Source: Bacillota bacterium (lineage in GTDB: Bacteria; Bacillota; Sulfobacillia; JAJZIM01). From it: a stretch of 43,171 nucleotides of DNA. Of this stretch, positions 40,155-43,171 are shown piece after piece (the first letter of the stretch is position 1; the number at the start of each line of letters is the position of its first letter). The translations under genes were made by a program, and so were the position numbers. Below the pieces are notes generated by a model. It did no database searches, was not told where the DNA came from, and was given only the letters and a program-made list of their open reading frames with translations. The DNA lies in assembly GCA_021810565.1 (NCBI GenBank), contig JAJZIM010000022.1, forward strand, positions 1 to 43,171, given 5' to 3'.

Positions 40155-40820
40155 GTGCTGGAGCGGGAGATCACCCAGGCGGCCCTGGCCGCCGGAGCCG
40201 AGGCGGTGGGCTTCGGGGACGTCTCGGAGGGCCTATATCCCGAGTTCGGGCCCTTGATCCGGGCGGTGTCCCTGGGTTGCGGCCTGGAGGCGTCGGGGGG
40301 GCGGGTGCGCTTCCCCGATGCGGCGGCCACGGCGCGGTTGGCCACCGCCGCCCGGGCGGTGGCCGGGGTCCTGCGCCGGGCGCGGCGGCGCTTCTTCATC
40401 CTCCCCGCGGAGCCGGTCCGACAGCCGTGCTACTGTGCCGCCCTGTATGACCGGTTCTCCCACAAGGTGGCCGCCACCTGTGCGGGGCTCGGCTGGATCG
40501 GCAAGAACGGCCTGTTGGTCAGCCCACAGCTGGGGCCCGCGGCGGTGTGGGCCACGGTGCTGACGGACGCTCCCCTGGCGGTGGGCGAGCCGATGCTCCA
40601 GGGCCGGTGCGGGAAGTGCGACGCGTGCCGGCGAGCCTGCCCCGCCCGGGCCATGCGCGGGCGGCAGTGGCGGCGGGGGATGCAGCTCACGGACCTGTTG
40701 GATCTGGACGCGTGCCGGCGGCATCTCGGCCGGCAGGCGGATCGGGAGTGCGGCCGCTGCATGGCCGCCTGTCCCTACAACTTTGCGGCGACGCCCCGCA
40801 AGCGGACGGCTTTGCGCTGA
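40155..40820 (+). CDS. short QueG-like protein with two 4Fe-4S motifs
   Basis: 221 residues. Seen: a DUF1730-like region with YDRFSHKVAATCAGLGWIGKNGLLVSPQLGPAAVWATVLTDAPL, very like the middle of epoxyqueuosine reductase, then two ferredoxin-type motifs, CGKCDACRRACPARAM and CGRCMAACPYN. QueG itself is a B12-dependent enzyme of about 350-380 residues with HEAT repeats; this version ends after the clusters. It lies seven bases after the corrinoid gene, so a role in electron transfer to a corrinoid is more likely than tRNA modification. GTG start with GGGAGG upstream. Confidence 0.78.
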   Translation: MLEREITQAALAAGAEAVGFGDVSEGLYPEFGPLIRAVSLGCGLEASGGRVRFPDAAATARLATAARAVAGVLRRARRRFFILPAEPVRQPCYCAALYDRFSHKVAATCAGLGWIGKNGLLVSPQLGPAAVWATVLTDAPLAVGEPMLQGRCGKCDACRRACPARAMRGRQWRRGMQLTDLLDLDACRRHLGRQADRECGRCMAACPYNFAATPRKRTALR

Positions 40821-40836
40821 GGAGGAGGTTTGCAAA

Positions 40837-41370
40837 GTGTCGAAGATCAACGGCTTGGAACCCGAACAGCTTGGCAAGATCGTGCAGGCGGTGAAGGAGA
40901 ATCCCGACCTGGGACGCACGGTTTGGCGCGCCCACAGCTATTGGCGGGAGGGCTTTCAGGTCCATAGCGAGATCCGCGGCTTCCACGTCCAGATGGACGA
41001 GCCGGCGGACCTGGGGGGCACCAACTCGGCGGCCAACCCGGTGGAGATGGTGCTGGCCTCCCTGGGCAGTTGCATGTGCATCGGCTACGCCATGAACGCG
41101 GCGGTGCTCGGGATCGAGATTCAAAAGCTGGACATCGAGCTGGAGGGCAACATCGACCTGCCCGGCTTCGTGGGCCTGGAGCCTCAGCCGGACCAGTCGC
41201 CGCTGCCCGGTTTCACCGAGATCCACGCCAAGGTGTACCTGAAGACCATGGCGCCCAAGGGCAAGGTCCAGGAACTGCACCAGCGGGTCTTCAGCACCTC
41301 CCCGGTGGGTACCACCCTGTCCAAGGAGGTCAAGATCATCCCGGAGTACGTGCAGCGCCGTTTCGTGTGA
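40837..41370 (+). CDS. OsmC-family protein
   Basis: 177 residues. Seen: an N-terminal helix, the HSEIRGFHVQMDEPADLGGTNSAANPVEMVLASLGSCMCIGYAMNA region containing the first peroxidatic-type Cys residues (SCMC), and a C-terminal VFSTSPVGTTLSKEV, where the usual second Cys of the (H-x-x-)C.V....P motif is missing. So it may not act as a classical hydroperoxidase. The GTG at 40837 follows GGAGGAGG by eight bases. Probably protects or accompanies the oxygen-sensitive corrinoid system; a hairpin follows it. Confidence 0.85.
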   Translation: MSKINGLEPEQLGKIVQAVKENPDLGRTVWRAHSYWREGFQVHSEIRGFHVQMDEPADLGGTNSAANPVEMVLASLGSCMCIGYAMNAAVLGIEIQKLDIELEGNIDLPGFVGLEPQPDQSPLPGFTEIHAKVYLKTMAPKGKVQELHQRVFSTSPVGTTLSKEVKIIPEYVQRRFV

Positions 41371-41398
41371 CGCCTTGAGGAAAGCCCGGGAGCGAGAA

Positions 41399-41430
41399 CG
41401 GGGGGCGTTGCCGCGCCCCCGGGCCATTTT
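41399..41430 (+). terminator. hairpin with T-run after the OsmC gene
   Basis: A GC-rich stem between 41399 and 41421 (CGGGGG arm against CCCCCG, with GCG/CGC inner pairs and one bulge), then CCATTTT. It may end most island 2 transcripts or reduce read-through into the last two genes. Confidence 0.5.
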
Positions 41431-41451
41431 CCACGGGAGGAGGCTTGGCGC

Positions 41452-41859
41452 GTGGAGCGGGCGGAGTTGGAACGGGCGCTGACGGGGCTGTTCGATGAAA
41501 GTAGTCTGGAGGACACGGCCCGGGCCATGGCGGAACTTTTGGAGGAGCGCTACGGGCCTTTGCCCTACATCCTGCGCTCCTTGCAGTCCGATCCCGAGGC
41601 CTTCATCGCGGAGGGTATGCGCCGCTTTCGCCTGGTCACCGGGGGGCGGTTGTCCCCCCGGGAGCGGGAAGCGGCGGCCCTGGCGGCGGCGGCGAGCCTG
41701 CATTGCGTTCCCTGCATCCGCACCCACCTGGAGCGGGGGCGGCGGGCGGGCTTCACCGAGGAGGAGTTGGGGGAGATCCTGCGGGTGGCGGCGGCCATGA
41801 GCGAGGCCGCGGTGCTGGCGGTGGCGGTGCGGCAGTTGGAGGGCGTGGAGGAGGAGTAG
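41452..41859 (+). CDS. AhpD/carboxymuconolactone decarboxylase-like protein
   Basis: 135 residues. Seen: LSPREREAAALAAAASLHCVPCIRTHLERGRRAGFTEEELGEILRVAAAMSEAAVLAVA, the CMD/AhpD domain with the CxxC redox pair (CVPC) and the downstream His. Such proteins are thiol peroxidase partners or, in some relatives, decarboxylases; with OsmC next door a redox role is likelier. GTG start preceded by GGGAGGAGG. Confidence 0.85.
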   Translation: MERAELERALTGLFDESSLEDTARAMAELLEERYGPLPYILRSLQSDPEAFIAEGMRRFRLVTGGRLSPREREAAALAAAASLHCVPCIRTHLERGRRAGFTEEELGEILRVAAAMSEAAVLAVAVRQLEGVEEE

Positions 41860-41862
41860 GGC

Positions 41863-43167
41863 GTGCGCTGGTGGGTGGTGGCGCTCCTGGGAGCGGCCTG
41901 GGGCCTGGCCTACATGGACCGCATCAACCTCTCGGTGGCGGCGCCCCTCTTGGCGCGCCACTTCCATCTGACCCCCATGGACCTGGGGGAGGTCATCGCC
42001 GCCTTCTCCCTGGTATATCCGGCGGCCCAATTGGCGGGGGGCAGCCTGGTGGATCGTCTGGGTCCCCGGCGCATGATCATCTTCACCGTGCTGTGGTTCT
42101 CCGCCTTCGGCGGGCTGACCGGGATGGCGTCCGGGTTGGGCACCCTGCTGTTGGTGCGGGTGCTCCTGGGGGCGGGGGAGGGCGCCGACTTTCCCGCCCT
42201 GTACAAGGCCAGCTCCAGCTGGTTCGCGGGGCGGGAGAGCGGCCGGGCCTCCAGCATCTGGATGTCGGCCATGGCTCTGGGGCCGGCCCTGGGCGCCGTG
42301 CTCACCACCTGGCTGATCGAGGCCGGCGGCTGGCGGGCGCCCTTTGTGGCATTCGCCGCCTTGGGTTTGCTCCTGGGGCTGGTCCTGATCCGCTTCCTGC
42401 GGGAGGGACCGCGACGGCACCACCCCTGGCCGGGCACCCCCTGGCCCTGGCGACGCGTGCTGTCCGACTACAATGTCTGGGCCTACGGACTCATCTACTT
42501 CGCCTTCAACCTGGCCTTCTACGGCTTCGTGGGATGGCTGCCCAGCTACCTGGTGCATGGGCGAGGGCTGCCTCTTGCCCAGGCCGGCCTGGTGACCTCC
42601 CTGCCCTATTGGGCCGGCGCGGTGGGCCTCCTGGCCGCGGGCTTCCTCTCCGACCGGTGGGGGCGGCGCCCCCTGGCTGCCGTCGGCTACGGGGCGGCGG
42701 CGGCCCTGCTTTTCTGGGTGGCCGTAGCGCCTGCGGGGCTCATGCCCTGGGTGCTGGCCATGGCAGGGTTCGCGCTGTACCTGTCCTTCGCGCCGTTGGC
42801 CGCCTTCATGCAGGAGGTGTTGCCTTACGGCTACCTGGGGCGGGGCATCGGGATCAGCATGTTCGTGGCCCAGTTGGGCTCCCTGGCCGGGCCGCTGCTC
42901 TTTGGCTACCTGGTGCAGACCGGCGGCGCCGGAGGGTGGCGGGACGGGTTCGGGCTGATGGTGGCGGGCCTGGCAGCCGCGGGGATCCTCACCCTGACCC
43001 TGCGGCGGGGACGGCGGCCGGTGCTGGTGCCCGACGGCTGGACCGCCGGTTCGGCCGCCTGGCCCGTGGTGCGCCGGCTGCCTCGGTGGGTCCGGGCGCC
43101 GGGGGCGGGGGGATTGACCGCCGGCGGGCCCCCGGTGTCCGACGGGCCGCGATGGGGGCCGGGCTGA
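41863..43167 (+). CDS. MFS transporter, anion:cation symporter-like
   Basis: 434 residues with about twelve membrane segments. Seen: GLAYMDRINLSVAAPLL in helix 1 (the DR.N motif of the ACS family, as in hexuronate, phthalate and 4-hydroxyphenylacetate carriers), GGSLVDRLGPRRM as the loop 2-3 signature, LGAGEGADFPALYKASSSWF, and a second DRWGRRP after helix 8. The C-terminal 50 residues are a Gly/Pro/Arg-rich tail without similarity to the family. GTG start three bases after the AhpD-like gene, with GGAGGAG upstream. It probably imports an organic anion, for example a methoxylated acid that feeds island 2; that link is inferred. Confidence 0.87.
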   Translation: MRWWVVALLGAAWGLAYMDRINLSVAAPLLARHFHLTPMDLGEVIAAFSLVYPAAQLAGGSLVDRLGPRRMIIFTVLWFSAFGGLTGMASGLGTLLLVRVLLGAGEGADFPALYKASSSWFAGRESGRASSIWMSAMALGPALGAVLTTWLIEAGGWRAPFVAFAALGLLLGLVLIRFLREGPRRHHPWPGTPWPWRRVLSDYNVWAYGLIYFAFNLAFYGFVGWLPSYLVHGRGLPLAQAGLVTSLPYWAGAVGLLAAGFLSDRWGRRPLAAVGYGAAAALLFWVAVAPAGLMPWVLAMAGFALYLSFAPLAAFMQEVLPYGYLGRGIGISMFVAQLGSLAGPLLFGYLVQTGGAGGWRDGFGLMVAGLAAAGILTLTLRRGRRPVLVPDGWTAGSAAWPVVRRLPRWVRAPGAGGLTAGGPPVSDGPRWGPG

Positions 43168-43171
43168 GATC

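Noticed and set aside
1-43171. tRNA or rRNA genes
   Set aside because: No tRNA-like cloverleaf ends (GGTTCGAATCC-type T arm with CCA) and no rRNA-like segments were noticed on reading, though a covariance search was not possible here.

Overview
The window is very GC-rich, gene-dense DNA with strong AGGAGG-type ribosome binding sites, many GTG/TTG starts and 1-8 base stop/start overlaps. A ferredoxin-linked 2-oxoacid oxidoreductase, a nearly complete anaerobic (early cobalt insertion) cobalamin pathway, and corrinoid methyltransferase modules with an MtrH-type methyltransferase and a reductive activator point to a strict anaerobe. My best guess is a high-GC Bacillota lineage (Moorella/Desulfotomaculum-like or relatives) living as an acetogen or on C1 compounds. 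I infer this from gene content; no rRNA or other marker gene is present.

Layout. 1-1.7 kb: the 3' end of porA and all of porB, followed by a convergent small membrane coiled-coil gene. 2.1-7.8 kb: first B12 operon (promoter, cobalamin riboswitch, terminator, then cobU-cobQ-cbiB-cbiA-cbiD). 7.8-11.4 kb: a FetA/FetB-like metal ABC exporter on the minus strand and an AAA ATPase/DUF4276 pair that may be a defence module. 11.4-19 kb: second B12 operon with a near-twin promoter, riboswitch and terminator (cbiE-cbiT-cbiL-cbiF-cbiG-cbiH-cbiJ, then a NicO/UreH-like metal transporter, cbiC and cobO). Together the two operons encode the steps from the C20 methylation of the cobalt-precorrin to GDP-cobinamide formation. 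No cobaltochelatase, cobD, cobS or cobT gene is in the window.

19-22.2 kb is a scarred, partly lower-GC accessory region. It has a 532-bp ungapped repeat of the cobO 3' end, a more decayed cbiC-cobO fusion remnant, a 75-residue CxxC protein and an MNT/HEPN toxin-antitoxin-like pair.

22.2-31.8 kb is corrinoid methyltransferase island 1: two UroD-fold methyltransferases, a corrinoid protein and a DUF2284 protein. It continues into an unusual block of a CobW-type GTPase, a His-tailed small protein, a CbbQ/NorQ-type AAA+ ATPase and a CbbO/NorD-type VWA protein, and ends with a PucR-type regulator. 31.8-34.2 kb holds a decayed DUF6951-like gene, an IS256-like transposase remnant, an MscS channel, an intact DUF6951-like gene and a TetR regulator.

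34.4-43.2 kb is island 2: UroD methyltransferase, RACE-type corrinoid activator, MtrH-like methyltransferase, second UroD methyltransferase, corrinoid protein, a short QueG-like iron-sulfur protein, OsmC and AhpD-like proteins and an MFS transporter. This is a full three-component methyl-transfer (O-demethylase-like) system with activator and probable uptake. Island 1 lacks its own activator and MtrH protein, so it probably shares those of island 2. The B12 operons upstream would supply the cofactor for both.
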